A stretch of 64,000 bases of DNA from Selenomonadaceae bacterium (GCA_017428215.1 JAFRRH010000022.1:1-64000); one strand, 5' to 3'. Counted from the first letter of the stretch, positions 17,933-28,469 are shown. Notes: a model not told the origin generated them from the sequence alone. Numbers and translations are program-made.

Positions 17933-19363
17933 TTACAAGCTTTGTTCGTAAGTGAACGCCGCTTTTAAAATTGTTTCCTCGTCGAGTGCTTTACCAATTA
18001 ACTGAAAACCAATCGGCAAATTATTTTTCGCAACACCGCATGGAACGGAAATGCCCGGCAAGCCCGCAATATTTACCGGTACTGTGCAAATGTCTTGTAG
18101 ATACATTTTGAGCGGGTCAGCAACCATTTCGCCGATTTTGAACGCGACATTGGGCGTAGTCGGTGTAAGGATTAAATCAACATTTTTAAAAGCGTCGGTG
18201 AAATCTTTTTGAATCAGCGTGCGAACTTTTAACGCCTTAAGATAATAAGCGTCGTAATAACCCGCGCTTAGTGCGTAGTTGCCAATCATAATGCGCCGCT
18301 TGACTTCCGCGCCGAATTTTTCCGTGCGAGTATTTGTCATCATCTCAACAACGTCCGCGCCGTCAACACGAGCACCGTAGCTTACACCGTCGTAGCGTTC
18401 AAGATTTGTGGCGGCTTCGGCGGGCGCAATCAGATAGTAAGTCGCAATGGCGTATTCGGTATGCGGCAAACTTATTTCGACAATCTCCGCGCCGAGTGAT
18501 TCATATTTTTTCGCGACATTGCGGACGGCGGTCTCAATTTCGGCGTCGATACCTTTAACGAAATATTCTTTAGGCAAGCCAATTTTCAAACCCTTAACAT
18601 CAGCAACTAAACTTTTAGTAAAGTCGGGAACCTGCGCGGCGGTCGAGGTCGAATCCATATCATCGTGCCCGCAAATCGCATTTAACACTAAGGCGCAATC
18701 CGTCACGTCACGAGTTATCGGACCAATTTGGTCAAGCGACGAGGCGAACGCAACAAGCCCATAACGTGAAACTCTGCCGTAAGTGGGCTTTAATCCGACG
18801 ACGCCGCAGAAACTCGCCGGCTGACGAATAGAACCGCCCGTATCCGAACCGAGCGCGAAAATTGCCTCGCCGCCCGCAACCGCCGCTGTTGAGCCGCCAC
18901 TTGAGCCGCCCGGTACACGTTCCAAATCGTGCGGATTATGTGTCGTGTGAAAGCCGGAGTTTTCAGTTGAGCTACCCATAGCGAATTCGTCGAGATTAGC
19001 TTTGCCAACGATTATTGAATTCTGCGCGACAAGTTTTTGATAAACTGTTGCGTCATAGGGCGGGATAAAGTTCTCAAGAATTTTCGACGCGCAAGTTGTC
19101 TTGATACCTTTGGTGCAAATGTTATCTTTAATCGCGCAGGGAATGCCTTCAAGCGGGAAAATTTCTTCGCCGCGAGCAATTTTTTCGTCAACGAGTTTAG
19201 CGTTTGCCTCCGCCTTATCGCGAGTTAGTGTAATGTACGCGCCGATTTTATCTTCCATTTTATCAATCTGCGAAAAAACATCAGCTGTTAATTCCGTCGC
19301 AGAAATTTTTTTGGTCGTTAAAAGTTCGTGTAACTCGTGTGCAGTTTTATCGTATAAAGCCAA
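17933..19363 (-). CDS. gatA: Glutamyl/aspartyl-tRNA amidotransferase subunit A
   Basis: GatA is the amidase subunit of GatCAB, which converts Glu-tRNA(Gln) and Asp-tRNA(Asn) to the amidated forms. The 476-residue protein carries the amidase-signature triad: Lys in AIKDNIC, cis-Ser in [15 protein letters not shown] and nucleophile Ser in [12 protein letters not shown]. It starts at a TTG behind AAGGGGG and overlaps the budA stop region. GatC is encoded just upstream with budA between them, and gatB is not in the window. Confidence 0.97.
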   Translation of the reverse strand: MALYDKTAHELHELLTTKKISATELTADVFSQIDKMEDKIGAYITLTRDKAEANAKLVDEKIARGEEIFPLEGIPCAIKDNICTKGIKTTCASKILENFIPPYDATVYQKLVAQNSIIVGKANLDEFAMGSSTENSGFHTTHNPHDLERVPGGSSGGSTAAVAGGEAIFALGSDTGGSIRQPASFCGVVGLKPTYGRVSRYGLVAFASSLDQIGPITRDVTDCALVLNAICGHDDMDSTSTAAQVPDFTKSLVADVKGLKIGLPKEYFVKGIDAEIETAVRNVAKKYESLGAEIVEISLPHTEYAIATYYLIAPAEAATNLERYDGVSYGARVDGADVVEMMTNTRTEKFGAEVKRRIMIGNYALSAGYYDAYYLKALKVRTLIQKDFTDAFKNVDLILTPTTPNVAFKIGEMVADPLKMYLQDICTVPVNIAGLPGISVPCGVAKNNLPIGFQLIGKALDEETILKAAFTYEQSL

Positions 19364-19364
19364 A

Positions 19365-20177
19365 TCATTTTCCCCCTTGAACGTCCTGTTCAGCTTTGCG
19401 AATATCTTCCGTCATGTTGGTTTTGAAGTTCAAATTATGGAAATTTTTCTTCGTCGGCAAATCCATTTTGAAAGCGTCGGTTTTATCGAATTGTGCCTCG
19501 CCGCTCTTCAAGTTCAAATCGAGAACGTGCCCGCCGATTTTTTTATCAGCCGTGATAAAGTGGAAGTGCCAGCCCGTCGAATTGAGCGAACTCATAAAAT
19601 CGGGGCAATACAAGCCGACAACCGTGCCGCTGACATTTTTAGGAGAAATTTCTTTTTGAGTCTTCAAAGCCTCGACCAAAGTCGGATAAGGTTCCTTCGT
19701 GCCTGCCTCGCTACGTATCAAAATTTCATTGAAAGTACCGCTAACTTTTACCATGTAAAAACTATTGCGCCCGTGTTTATTGACGTGTTCGTTTAAAATT
19801 TTTTCAAACGCGGCTTTGTCGGCAACGTTGTTGAGCTTGACGGAAAAATCTTTCTCAAAGAAAGTCACGTTGGAGAACGGAACGGTTTCCTTGTCGTCCA
19901 TGACGTTTATCTTTAAATCTTGATTTGCGCGATAGACAACACCGTCAAGAACAATCATTTCGCCGTTAAGTCCCTCGAACGTGCCGATTCCGGTGTCGCC
20001 GTGCTTTTTCAAATCCTTGACACTGATTGAGCCATCGAAGTAGCCCATTGCCAACGATTGAAGCAAAGCAACTTGATAAATAGTTTCCTTATCCTGCGCG
20101 GGCGCGGCGGTCGCAGTTGACACCGTGTTGAAAAGCAAAGTTCCTGCCAAGAAAGTTGCACCTAAAAATTTTTTCAT
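19365..20177 (-). CDS. budA: Alpha-acetolactate decarboxylase with signal peptide
   Basis: The enzyme decarboxylates acetolactate to acetoin. The 270-residue protein has the family signature [27 protein letters not shown] and the zinc ligands His204, His206 (GWHFHF) and His217 (GGHVLD). A clear Sec signal peptide ([18 protein letters not shown], cleavage near ATAAP) means it is exported, unlike most characterised family members. It sits between gatC and gatA with gaps of two bases or fewer, an unusual place for a catabolic gene. No acetolactate synthase is adjacent. Confidence 0.92.
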   Translation of the reverse strand: MKKFLGATFLAGTLLFNTVSTATAAPAQDKETIYQVALLQSLAMGYFDGSISVKDLKKHGDTGIGTFEGLNGEMIVLDGVVYRANQDLKINVMDDKETVPFSNVTFFEKDFSVKLNNVADKAAFEKILNEHVNKHGRNSFYMVKVSGTFNEILIRSEAGTKEPYPTLVEALKTQKEISPKNVSGTVVGLYCPDFMSSLNSTGWHFHFITADKKIGGHVLDLNLKSGEAQFDKTDAFKMDLPTKKNFHNLNFKTNMTEDIRKAEQDVQGGK

Positions 20178-20179
20178 GA

Positions 20180-20470
20180 TTAACCCTCCAATACTTTTGG
20201 TACTTTAAAATATCCGTCCTCTTTAAGTGGCGCGTTTGAGAGCGCAAGTTTTCTGTCGATTGACGGCTTAACTTTATCCTCGCGGAAAACATTTTGCATT
20301 GGCAAGGCGTAAGTCGTCGGCTCAACGTTCGTCGTGTCGAGTGCCTGCAAATTTTCCACGTAAGTTAAAATTTTGTTCAGCTGAAAAAGTACGTCGTCTT
20401 TTTCGTCCTCGCGAATTTTCAGCCGCGACAAGCTCGCAACTGTTTTAATATCCTGTTCGCTTATCTTCAT
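20180..20470 (-). CDS. gatC: Glutamyl/aspartyl-tRNA amidotransferase subunit C
   Basis: GatC is the small subunit that stabilises the GatA-GatB complex. The 96-residue protein has the expected VASLSRLKIREDE opening and a C-terminal LRED-like segment NVFREDKVKPS, ending GYFKVPKVLEG. It follows mreD by 15 bases and precedes budA by two, so all may share a transcript. Confidence 0.95.
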   Translation of the reverse strand: MKISEQDIKTVASLSRLKIREDEKDDVLFQLNKILTYVENLQALDTTNVEPTTYALPMQNVFREDKVKPSIDRKLALSNAPLKEDGYFKVPKVLEG

Positions 20471-20485
20471 AAAAAATTTTTCCCC

Positions 20486-20977
20486 CTAACGTCGTTTAGA
20501 TAATTCGTTTAGCGACAAAACAAGCCTGTGTATTGGGTAGGCAAGCACAACTTGCATTATCGCCATTGGCCAAAAGTCAAACTTCCAAAATTTTATCAAG
20601 TCAATTTGTAGCTCTAACATAAATAAAAAAGCTATAGTTATCGCGAAGTGCAAAGCCAGCGCGGGAATTGAACTTATCACCGGCAAAAGTGATTGGTCGC
20701 GGAAAAGGTTGACGGAAAATTTACCGAAGATAAGTCCTATCGTCATGTAGCTGAACATTGCCAAGCCAAAATAACTACCCGTCGTCGCGTCCTGCAACAG
20801 CCCCGCCATAAATCCGAAAAATGCGCCCTTCTCATGTCCGCACAGGAATGCAACTGATACCGTCATTAACAACATTAAATTCGCGCTGAAGCCGTCGAAA
20901 CTCACGAACGTTAACAGCGACGTTTGCAGGGCGTAGAGCAATATAAGCACCATTGCCCAAAGCCCAATAGCCCTCAT
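20486..20977 (-). CDS. mreD: Rod shape-determining protein MreD
   Basis: MreD is the membrane subunit of the rod complex that guides lateral wall synthesis. The 163-residue protein is almost wholly hydrophobic with five or six membrane segments and the family-like FFGFMAGLLQDATTGSYFGL stretch. Its ATG overlaps the mreC stop (ATGA), so it is translationally coupled. Confidence 0.9.
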   Translation of the reverse strand: MRAIGLWAMVLILLYALQTSLLTFVSFDGFSANLMLLMTVSVAFLCGHEKGAFFGFMAGLLQDATTGSYFGLAMFSYMTIGLIFGKFSVNLFRDQSLLPVISSIPALALHFAITIAFLFMLELQIDLIKFWKFDFWPMAIMQVVLAYPIHRLVLSLNELSKRR

Positions 20978-22029
20978 CGCGTCGCCTCCTCGAATTCTGT
21001 TTGCTGTTGTGTATCTTCGGGGACGTAGCCCGCCTCTTGAAGTTGTTGTTGCTGTGCGTCCTGAATCTGTTGTTGAGCGTCTTGGATTTGCTGTTGTGCC
21101 TGTTGAAGTTTTTCAGCCGTCTCGTAAGGATCCGTTTCAGTGCCAGGCGTCTGTGTTGGCGGTTGAATCGGTTCGGGCGGAGCCTCACGCGACGCAACTA
21201 TAACTGCCACGTCCTCTAACTTTTGGAAGTCAACGGAAGTATCAATCACGCCGTACATCAAAAGCCCGCCTTCCTCGTTGTGCATTTCGATAATTTTGCC
21301 GACGACAAGCCCTTTAGGATAAACGCCGCCAAAACCCGACGTGACAACCATATCATCAACTTTAACGTCCGAATCTTTAGGAATATTAACCATGCGCGGA
21401 TAGCTCGGATTTTTAACGTCGCCTTCGACAATGCCAGCTACTCGCGACTCTGGACGTTGAATAATCGTGCCAACAGACGAACGCGGATCAATCAACAGCT
21501 GAACTTTCGACGAACTTACGCCCGCCTCCTTGACATGCCCGACTAAACCCATTTCCGTGACAACCGCCATATTATTTGCCACGCCGTCCAACGTTCCGCG
21601 ATTAATTACAATTACACTTGACCACGACGCCGACTCGCGCCCGATGACACTTGCCGCAACTAAATCGAATTGAACTGCCGTTTGTTTATAACCCAGCAAA
21701 TTTCTAAGCCGCTGATTTTCCGAAGCATATTCCGACGCCGTTAAATTCTGCGCCCGTAAAATTTCAACTTCCTCGCGCAACTGTTTATTCTGTTCGTGCA
21801 GATGAGAAATTTCCTTGACAGTATCTCTTATAAAAATTAATTGACTGCCCGCCCAAGAAAATGCGCGTTGAAATGGTGCCATAATTGCCATTGCGACGCC
21901 GTCAGTTGCCCGCGTATTGAATTTGCCACGCGCCGCGAAGAATACACAACAAAACACGCTGATAAATACAAAAATCAGCGCGATAATTTTTTTTGCCGTC
22001 TGTTTTTCCTTGCGAAGTTTATTGCTCAT
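20974..22029 (-). CDS. mreC: Rod shape-determining protein MreC
   Basis: MreC is a bitopic scaffold of the elongasome. The 351-residue protein has an N-terminal anchor (about 14-33), a coiled coil (about 70-110) and the two beta-barrel domains ([23 protein letters not shown], later [19 protein letters not shown]). It ends in a Gln-rich tail of about 60 residues with repeated QQIQDAQ units, an addition beyond the usual length. It is coupled to both mreB and mreD by ATGA overlaps. Confidence 0.95.
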   Translation of the reverse strand: MSNKLRKEKQTAKKIIALIFVFISVFCCVFFAARGKFNTRATDGVAMAIMAPFQRAFSWAGSQLIFIRDTVKEISHLHEQNKQLREEVEILRAQNLTASEYASENQRLRNLLGYKQTAVQFDLVAASVIGRESASWSSVIVINRGTLDGVANNMAVVTEMGLVGHVKEAGVSSSKVQLLIDPRSSVGTIIQRPESRVAGIVEGDVKNPSYPRMVNIPKDSDVKVDDMVVTSGFGGVYPKGLVVGKIIEMHNEEGGLLMYGVIDTSVDFQKLEDVAVIVASREAPPEPIQPPTQTPGTETDPYETAEKLQQAQQQIQDAQQQIQDAQQQQLQEAGYVPEDTQQQTEFEEATR

Positions 22030-23069
22030 TGTCTCAACTTTTTAGACGTCATGACGACCCGTTTAAGCAAGTTCATATTCTCAAGGGATTTGCCCGTACC
22101 TTCGCCTACACAGCTCAGCGCGTCATCAGCGATTATTACCGGCATTCCCGTTTCCTTTGAAATTAATTTGTCGAGATTAGCAAGGAGTGCGCCGCCGCCC
22201 GTCATCATAATTCCGTGATCCATTATATCTGCCGCAAGTTCGGGCGGAGTCCTCTCAAGCGTGCCCTTAACCGCGTCAACGATTTTAAATATCGGGTCTG
22301 CTAGAGCCTCGCGAATCTCGCTAGATTTAACTTCGACGGTTTTTGGCAAGCCGCTAAGCAAGTCGCGCCCGCGAATCGTCATAGCTTTATCTTTATCGGG
22401 CGTGATAATCGCGGTGCCGATATTAATTTTAATTTCCTCTGCCGTGCGCTCGCCAATCATCAAATTATAAAGGCGTCTTATGTACTGAATAATCGAAGAA
22501 TCCATTTCATCGCCGCCGACACGAATTGACTTGCTAACGACAATACCGCCCAAAGATATTACAGCAATTTCGGTAGTGCCGCCGCCTATATCGACGACCA
22601 TATTGCCAGTTGCCTCTTCGACGGGAAGACCCGCGCCGATTGCCGCCGCCATTGGCTCCTCGATAAGATAAGCTTCACGAGCACCAGCTTGTGTTGCCGC
22701 GTCAATAACTGCACGCTTTTCAACTTCTGTGACGCCGCTTGGAACGCCGACAACTACTCGCGGACGCACGAACGATTTAGAATTCATTGCCTTGCAAATA
22801 AAATATCTGAGCATTGCTTGAGTTACGTCAAAATCGGCAATGACTCCATCTTTCATCGGGCGAATCGCAATTATATTTCCGGGCGTACGACCTATCATTT
22901 GTTTTGCCTCTTCGCCTACAGCTAAAACATCGCCCGTATCACTTTTTATCGCTACGACTGAAGGTTCACGCAGGACAATCCCACGACCTTTGACGTGCAC
23001 GAGAGTATTTGCCGTTCCCAGGTCAATTCCCATGTCGTGCGAAAAGCCTCCAAATAAACCACCAAACAT
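22026..23069 (-). CDS. mreB: Rod shape-determining protein MreB
   Basis: MreB is the bacterial actin that organises lateral cell-wall synthesis. The 347-residue protein has the phosphate-1 motif [29 protein letters not shown], and phosphate-2 [14 protein letters not shown], all typical. It heads mreBCD, which probably reads on through gatC-budA-gatA. A promoter lies at 23125-23152. Confidence 0.97.
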   Translation of the reverse strand: MFGGLFGGFSHDMGIDLGTANTLVHVKGRGIVLREPSVVAIKSDTGDVLAVGEEAKQMIGRTPGNIIAIRPMKDGVIADFDVTQAMLRYFICKAMNSKSFVRPRVVVGVPSGVTEVEKRAVIDAATQAGAREAYLIEEPMAAAIGAGLPVEEATGNMVVDIGGGTTEIAVISLGGIVVSKSIRVGGDEMDSSIIQYIRRLYNLMIGERTAEEIKINIGTAIITPDKDKAMTIRGRDLLSGLPKTVEVKSSEIREALADPIFKIVDAVKGTLERTPPELAADIMDHGIMMTGGGALLANLDKLISKETGMPVIIADDALSCVGEGTGKSLENMNLLKRVVMTSKKLRQ

Positions 23070-23124
23070 ATTTAGGGTTGCTCCCTTCTTTACTTAGAAA
23101 TTTCTGCCTGCGCTAAGCGAAAAC

Positions 23125-23152
23125 ATTTTATCATACTTTTTACACTTTGCAA
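23125..23152 (-). promoter_or_regulatory. Promoter of mreBCD
   Basis: On the minus strand TTGCAA (23152-23147) and TAAAAT (23130-23125) are separated by 16 bases, about 55 bases before mreB. The rest of the 146-base divergent spacer holds only weak candidate promoter elements for galE. Confidence 0.55.
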
Positions 23153-23215
23153 GCCGCTTTTAAAAACTGCTCAAGCATGATAAACTATTAACAAAATTTC
23201 GAGAGGAGAATTTGA

Positions 23216-24205
23216 ATGGCAGTTTTAGTTTGTGGCGGCGCGGGCTATATTGGTTCGCACACAGTCAGGGAACTTTTAGCGGCGGGCGAGGAAGTAATTA
23301 TCGCCGACAATTTAAGTACGGGACATCGCGAGGCAATTCCCGCCGTGAAATTTTACGAGTGCGACATCAGAGACAAAGCCGCGCTAAAAAAAATTTTTGC
23401 CGAAAATAAAATTGAGGCGGTATTTCACTTTGCGGCATTTATTGAGGCGGGCGAAAGCGTCAAACTTCCGCTAAAATATTTTAATAATAACGTCTACGGT
23501 ATGCAGATTTTATTGGAAGCAATGACGGAATGCGGCGTTGATAAAATTATTTTCAGTTCAAGCGCGGCGGTTTATGGTGAGCCGGAAAAAATTCCGATTG
23601 ACGAGGGCGACGCAACTTTTCCTGTGAATCCTTACGGCGACTCGAAATTGATAATGGAAATGATGATTCGTCGGGTCAGTGCGGCGCAAGGCGTTCGCTA
23701 CGTCAGCTTGAGATATTTTAATGCGAGCGGCGCGAGTTTGGACGGCTCAATCGGCGAAGATCATCACCCCGAAACGCATTTAATCCCGCTGATTTTACAA
23801 GTTCCACTCGGCAAGCGCGATCACATTACGATTTTTGGTGATGATTATCCGACGCCTGACGGCACTTGCATTCGCGATTATATTCACGTCCTCGATTTGG
23901 CGAACGCTCACATTTGCGCGTTAAATTATCTGCGCGGCGGCGGCGAATCAAATTTTTTCAACTTGGGAACAGGACATGGCTTTTCGGTTAAGGAAATTAT
24001 CGACGCGGCGGAAAAAGTTACGGGCTTGAAAATAAAAAAAGAGCTTGGAGCGCGTAGACCGGGCGACCCGGCAAGATTAATTGCGTTAGGCGAGAAGGCA
24101 CGGAAAATTTTGCAATGGACGCCGCGTTTTGATGATGTGGAAAAAATTATCGCGACGGCGTGGAATTGGCATAAGTCTCACCCGAACGGTTACAAGGAGG
24201 ATTGA
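23216..24205 (+). CDS. galE: UDP-glucose 4-epimerase
   Basis: GalE interconverts UDP-glucose and UDP-galactose for surface polysaccharide or galactose metabolism. The 329-residue extended SDR protein has the NAD motif GGAGYIG (7-13), Ser116 in SSSAAVYG and the catalytic Tyr140-X3-Lys144 (PYGDSK). The later motif FNLGTGHGFSV is typical. It forms a two-gene unit with the HAD phosphatase one base downstream. Confidence 0.94.
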   Translation: MAVLVCGGAGYIGSHTVRELLAAGEEVIIADNLSTGHREAIPAVKFYECDIRDKAALKKIFAENKIEAVFHFAAFIEAGESVKLPLKYFNNNVYGMQILLEAMTECGVDKIIFSSSAAVYGEPEKIPIDEGDATFPVNPYGDSKLIMEMMIRRVSAAQGVRYVSLRYFNASGASLDGSIGEDHHPETHLIPLILQVPLGKRDHITIFGDDYPTPDGTCIRDYIHVLDLANAHICALNYLRGGGESNFFNLGTGHGFSVKEIIDAAEKVTGLKIKKELGARRPGDPARLIALGEKARKILQWTPRFDDVEKIIATAWNWHKSHPNGYKED

Positions 24206-24206
24206 C

Positions 24207-25004
24207 ATGATTAAAATAATTCTCTCCGACATTGACGGCACATTTCTTAAAGATGATAAGACGGCGACTGAACTTCATTACAAGGCGATTAAAGATGTCG
24301 TCGCTAAGGGATTAAAATTTGTCTTCGTCTCCGCGCGAATGCCAGAAGCAATTTACCCGATAACTGACGCAATCGGCATGACGCACACGCCAGTTATCAG
24401 TTATGGCGGCGGATTTGTCTTGACTGAAGACGAAGAAATTATTTTCGACAAAAAAATTGCCGCTGACGACGCGCAGGGCGTTTTGGCGGAAATGAATCGT
24501 TGGAAAGACATTTCGATAAATTATTATTCGGGGCGTCGCTGGTTCGTCGAGGCGATTGATAAGCGCGTTCAGTTTGAAATGGACATAACCGGCGCGACAG
24601 CTGAAGTTGCGAATTTCGATAAACTTTTAAACGAAAATATTTTCCCGAATAAAATTATGATTATCTGCGAGCCGCCAACTTGTGAGGAAATGGAACGTGA
24701 ACTTGGTAAAAAATTTCCCGCGCTTAACGTCGTCCGCAGTGCGCCGTATCTTTTGGAGATTATGGATAAAAGCGTTTCAAAGGCGACGGGCATTAAAGTT
24801 TTACTTAAACACTACGGATTTACGCTTGACGAGGCGATTGCATTCGGCGACAACTACAACGATACTGAAATGCTAGAACTTATTCCGCAAAGTGTGGTTA
24901 TGGCGAATGCTCCCGACGCCGTGAAAAAATTAGCCGCCAACGTCACGGATTCAAACGAAGACAGCGGAATTTATACTTACCTCGTTAAGCAGGGAATTAT
25001 TTAG
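24207..25004 (+). CDS. HAD-superfamily Cof-type sugar phosphatase
   Basis: This 265-residue protein is a Cof/YbiV-type HAD hydrolase with a C2 cap, which usually dephosphorylates sugar phosphates or nucleotides. Motif I is DIDGTFL (Asp8 nucleophile, Asp10), motif II VFVSAR, the Lys is in SKATGIKVLLKH and motif IV is AFGDNYNDTEML. AAGGAGG precedes ATG 24207. The frame is open upstream inside galE but that part has no ribosome site. The substrate is not predictable. It converges with the GT2 gene with a 4-base overlap. Confidence 0.88.
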   Translation: MIKIILSDIDGTFLKDDKTATELHYKAIKDVVAKGLKFVFVSARMPEAIYPITDAIGMTHTPVISYGGGFVLTEDEEIIFDKKIAADDAQGVLAEMNRWKDISINYYSGRRWFVEAIDKRVQFEMDITGATAEVANFDKLLNENIFPNKIMIICEPPTCEEMERELGKKFPALNVVRSAPYLLEIMDKSVSKATGIKVLLKHYGFTLDEAIAFGDNYNDTEMLELIPQSVVMANAPDAVKKLAANVTDSNEDSGIYTYLVKQGII

Positions 25005-26254
25005 TAAGTTCTTTTCTTGACAAAATCGTCGTAGCTCATGGAGCGCGTATGTTTGGTGTGCGCCCATTCGTGTTCGTTGCGGTGTATGAAGCCTAAGAAA
25101 ATTATCGGTATCCACGAATAGATAAACAACGGGTAGAAGAGCAGATACCACCACGATTTTAATTTAGCTCGGACTTTGATTAGTATAATCATCGGCAGGA
25201 CGTATTGCGCGACCATTATCACCATTAAAATTTGCGACGGTAGAACGGAATAAATATTTGTGTAAAGTGTGCCGACGAAAAGTTGAATATAACTCATCAG
25301 GAAGAAAAACGACGACAACATTAAAAAATGCGGTTGCAAAAGATAAAGGCAACCGTCCCACATGCGAATATCTTTACGCCGCCAACCCTCGCGGAGCATT
25401 TTAGGAATAAAGCGATGCGCCACGTCGAATTGACCTTGCGCCCAACGTTTTCTCTGCGTCCACGATTGCGCAAATGTCAGCGGCTTTTCGTCGTAAACAA
25501 TGGCGTCGTGCGCCCAAGTCGTCTTCAAACCTTCGGCGAGCGACTTCATCGTAAATTCCATGTCTTCCGTTAAGCAAGTTGCTCGCCAGCCATATTTTTT
25601 CAACACGTCGATAGTAATGCACATACCTGTACCGCCCAAAACCGCCGACAAACCCAAATTCGTTTTGGCGAGGTGTGACACGTAATCAATAACCCAAAAC
25701 GCAATCGCAAAAGTTCCAGAAACCCACGTGTCGTAAGGATTTTTTGCGTCGAGGAAGCCTTGAATAATTTTATCGCCCTTGCAGAGACGATTATTCATTT
25801 CCATTAAAAAATTCGGGTGAACGAGATTATCCGCGTCAAAAACTGTCACGGCGTCATAAATCTTGCCGGTTTTCTCCATTTCAAAAAGTTTTGCGAACAT
25901 CCATTCCATTGCAAAGCCTTTGGATTTTTTAGTTTCGTCAATTCGTTTGCAGACAATCGCGCCGGCGTTCGCGGCAATTTCGGCGGTGTTGTCAGTGCAA
26001 TTATCCGCGATAACGTAAATGTCGTAGAGTTCGTCGGGATAATCAAGCGACTTTAAATTTTTAATCAGCGGTTCGATAACTGCGCTTTCGTTGTGAGCGG
26101 CGACAATCACGGCGAATTTTTTTTGCGGAGTTTTAATTTTAATCTCGCGCCGTCGCCACATGCCGAAGAATCCTATTAAACAAAGATAGAAAGTGAACAC
26201 GAACAGCACGGCTTGAATCGGAACCATAATTATATCGAGCGGGTACGTAAACAT
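25001..26254 (-). CDS. Family 2 glycosyltransferase, membrane-bound
   Basis: This is a processive-type GT2 enzyme of 417 residues. It has an N-terminal membrane segment, a catalytic GT-A domain with VAAHNESAVI, DAD in TVFDADNLVHP, the ED acid in LTEDMEF and the Q-R-K-R-W acceptor motif in SWTQRKRWAQGQ, then several C-terminal membrane segments. The motif set is that of cellulose-synthase-like or N-acetylglucosaminyl transferases that make and export surface polysaccharide. The product cannot be named. The start is supported by AGGTTGAG. Confidence 0.88.
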   Translation of the reverse strand: MFTYPLDIIMVPIQAVLFVFTFYLCLIGFFGMWRRREIKIKTPQKKFAVIVAAHNESAVIEPLIKNLKSLDYPDELYDIYVIADNCTDNTAEIAANAGAIVCKRIDETKKSKGFAMEWMFAKLFEMEKTGKIYDAVTVFDADNLVHPNFLMEMNNRLCKGDKIIQGFLDAKNPYDTWVSGTFAIAFWVIDYVSHLAKTNLGLSAVLGGTGMCITIDVLKKYGWRATCLTEDMEFTMKSLAEGLKTTWAHDAIVYDEKPLTFAQSWTQRKRWAQGQFDVAHRFIPKMLREGWRRKDIRMWDGCLYLLQPHFLMLSSFFFLMSYIQLFVGTLYTNIYSVLPSQILMVIMVAQYVLPMIILIKVRAKLKSWWYLLFYPLFIYSWIPIIFLGFIHRNEHEWAHTKHTRSMSYDDFVKKRTY

Positions 26255-26317
26255 TACTCAACCTGATTTCAAAAGTTTTTTTCCATACTAACTGCCCGCG
26301 CCGCGCTTGTCAAGCTA

Positions 26318-26326
26318 TGATATAAT
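26318..26326 (+). promoter_or_regulatory. Extended -10 promoter of the LysE gene
   Basis: TGATATAAT is an extended -10 element 20 bases before the TTG start. No good -35 is present. Confidence 0.45.
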
Positions 26327-26345
26327 CTGCGCGGAGGTGTTTAAT

Positions 26346-26972
26346 TTGGAAAGTTCAACGTTTATATATTTTTTAACGGCGTCGATTTTGCTGACGCTTG
26401 CGCCGGGACCTGACATTTTATATTTGCTGACGAAAAGTTTATCCGACGGTGCAAAAGCCGGAATAATTTTAGCTTGCGGATTGGTGAGCGGCATAGTTTT
26501 TCACACAACGCTGGTAATGGTCGGTGTTGCGGCGTTTATAAAATCTTCGGCGACGGCAATGCTACTGCTAAAAATTTTCGGCGCGGCTTATTTGTTATTT
26601 TTAGCGTTCGGAGCATTTAAATCTGCGCGGGCAGGCAAAAAAATTTCTCTGTCGCGAGCAGATAAAAAATTTTCTTCGACGGCACTTTATAAACGCGGCG
26701 TCTTGATGAACGTCCTAAATCCAAAAGTTTTATTATTCTTTTTGGCGTTCTTGCCGCAATTTGTTAACTTGTCGAGTTCGGGCGCAAGCTTGACGATTTT
26801 ATTTTTAGGCGTCATGTTCGCCGCGCAGGCTCTGATGATTTTTTCGGCAATCGCAATATTCGCTGGCCGAGTGAGAAATTTACTCCTACGCAAAAAAAAT
26901 ATCGGACAACTCCTAAATTTTGTCGAGGCAGCTGTCCTTACACTAATTGCATTGACTTTGATTCTGTACTGA
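26346..26972 (+). CDS. LysE/RhtB-family amino acid exporter
   Basis: This 208-residue inner-membrane protein has about six hydrophobic segments and the family opening LTLAPGPDILYLLTKSLSDGAKAG, followed by GAAYLLFLAFGAFKSAR. The family exports amino acids such as lysine, threonine or homoserine lactone. The substrate is unknown. It starts at TTG 26346 behind GGAGGTG. It stands alone, converging with the SIMPL gene. Confidence 0.9.
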   Translation: MESSTFIYFLTASILLTLAPGPDILYLLTKSLSDGAKAGIILACGLVSGIVFHTTLVMVGVAAFIKSSATAMLLLKIFGAAYLLFLAFGAFKSARAGKKISLSRADKKFSSTALYKRGVLMNVLNPKVLLFFLAFLPQFVNLSSSGASLTILFLGVMFAAQALMIFSAIAIFAGRVRNLLLRKKNIGQLLNFVEAAVLTLIALTLILY

Positions 26973-26977
26973 AAAAT

Positions 26978-27685
26978 TTAGCGACTGATTATAAATTCAA
27001 TGTGAACGCTTGCCGCACAAGTCAAAGTTCCGCTCTCAATCGGCGTTTCAAATTCGGCGGCATCTTCCATTGCCATTGAACGCGCCACTTTATAATTACG
27101 CGGCGTTTCAATCGAATTTCTCTGAATCGACACGGAACGAATACTTAAAATACTTTTTCCTAAAGCGGAGGCGGCAACTTCCGCTTTACGTTTTGCGTCG
27201 AGAACTGCGAGCCTTAAAGCTTCGTCCTGATAAGCTGTCTTGTTGCGCAAGCCGAAATTTAAACTGTCTACGCGATTTGCCCCGTGATTTAACGCCGTGT
27301 CGATAATTTTCCCGACAAGATTTAAATCGTCAACGATAACCGTAACAGAGTTGGACGCCTCGTAGCCGTCAAGAATTCTTTTGCCGTTGTCAGTGTGACG
27401 ATAAACCGGATTAAAGTTGTAGTTGCCAGTCGAAATATTTTTGCGCTCAACTCCCAGCGCGATTATCGAATTGATTACCGAAGTTGCCGCTTTTGCATTG
27501 GCGGATTGCACTTCAGACGGATTTTTTGCTCGTGTGACGACGCCGACGGAAATTGTTGCGCGGTCGGGTTGCGCTTCAACTATTCCCTCGCCGCTAACTG
27601 ATATTATTGGCGGCGGGATTTCTTGTGCAAAGGTCGTTGAACATATCATCAGCACCATTAGCACTGTTAAACTAAAAATTTTCAT
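26978..27685 (-). CDS. SIMPL-domain (DUF541) exported protein
   Basis: This 235-residue protein has a Sec signal peptide (cleavage near TTFAQ) and a single SIMPL domain with the typical ISVSGEGIVEAQPDRATISVGV opening and ISTGNYNFNPVY. Family members are periplasmic and of uncertain role, some linked to stress. GGGAGG precedes the ATG. It precedes nothing on its strand until the LysE convergence. Confidence 0.85.
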   Translation of the reverse strand: MKIFSLTVLMVLMICSTTFAQEIPPPIISVSGEGIVEAQPDRATISVGVVTRAKNPSEVQSANAKAATSVINSIIALGVERKNISTGNYNFNPVYRHTDNGKRILDGYEASNSVTVIVDDLNLVGKIIDTALNHGANRVDSLNFGLRNKTAYQDEALRLAVLDAKRKAEVAASALGKSILSIRSVSIQRNSIETPRNYKVARSMAMEDAAEFETPIESGTLTCAASVHIEFIISR

Positions 27686-27721
27686 GACGGATACCTCCCT
27701 AAAAATTACGGCGGCTTAAAA

Positions 27722-28393
27722 TTAATCGACGGGATCAAATTTTTCTATTAACAGCTCTTCGACGAGAGCCAAAATATTTTCGTGAATATCAGTTGTGCTA
27801 CGCGCGAAATTTTTATCGGCGCAAGAAACAATTTTCCAATCAAATTTCTGCGCGATTTCCTTGTAGACGTTGTAAATTTTGCTCATATATTCGGCGTCGC
27901 TTTCGTGAATGTCCTCGCGTCCACGTTCCCTGCGAAGAATGGCACTAATTGCGGGCGGCATGTCAAGGAAAATCGTCATGTCGGGGCGCGGCAACTTGAA
28001 ACGTTCATATTCCAAATCGTCCAACCACGCCAAAAATTTTGTGCGCTCGGTTTTCTTTTTGAACTTAGCCGCTTGATACGCCATATTCGAGCCAACATAA
28101 CGGTCGCTCAAAATTAAACCGCCGCGCTCGTAAAAATCTTTCCACTCGCCGAAGCCCGCAAATCTATCGACGGCATAAAAAGCCGCCGCCGCATAGGGGT
28201 TGACAGCCTCCGCGTCGCCTCCGAAATCCCCGCGCAGATACATCTTAATCAACGCGGAAGATTCGGACTCATAGTTGGGGAAGCTCACGCGCCTCACGTT
28301 AACTTCCAAATCGCGCAAACGTTCGTAAAGTTTTTTCGTCTGCGTTGCCTTGCCTGAACCGTCTGAACCTTCGATAACTACCAACTTGCCCAT
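27722..28393 (-). CDS. tmk: Thymidylate kinase
   Basis: This enzyme phosphorylates dTMP to dTDP. The 223-residue protein has the P-loop EGSDGSGKATQTKKL (8-22), the DRX motif LSDRYVGSNMAYQ, and an Arg-rich lid region LRRERGREDIHE. ATG 28393 is chosen because GGGGGTG lies just upstream and the P-loop then sits at the right place. The frame is open 26 codons further. The somewhat divergent sequence is like the clostridial thymidylate kinase group. Confidence 0.87.
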   Translation of the reverse strand: MGKLVVIEGSDGSGKATQTKKLYERLRDLEVNVRRVSFPNYESESSALIKMYLRGDFGGDAEAVNPYAAAAFYAVDRFAGFGEWKDFYERGGLILSDRYVGSNMAYQAAKFKKKTERTKFLAWLDDLEYERFKLPRPDMTIFLDMPPAISAILRRERGREDIHESDAEYMSKIYNVYKEIAQKFDWKIVSCADKNFARSTTDIHENILALVEELLIEKFDPVD

Positions 28394-28469
28394 AAACTGT
28401 GCACCCCCTGTAAAAATTTTTGTGATAAAAGTGACTGTATAAATTAGACAAGCTTTTAATTTTTCCTGC

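Noticed and set aside
24129..24206. Upstream extension of the HAD phosphatase
   Set aside because: It overlaps the end of galE and has no ribosome site. AAGGAGG lies just before ATG 24207.
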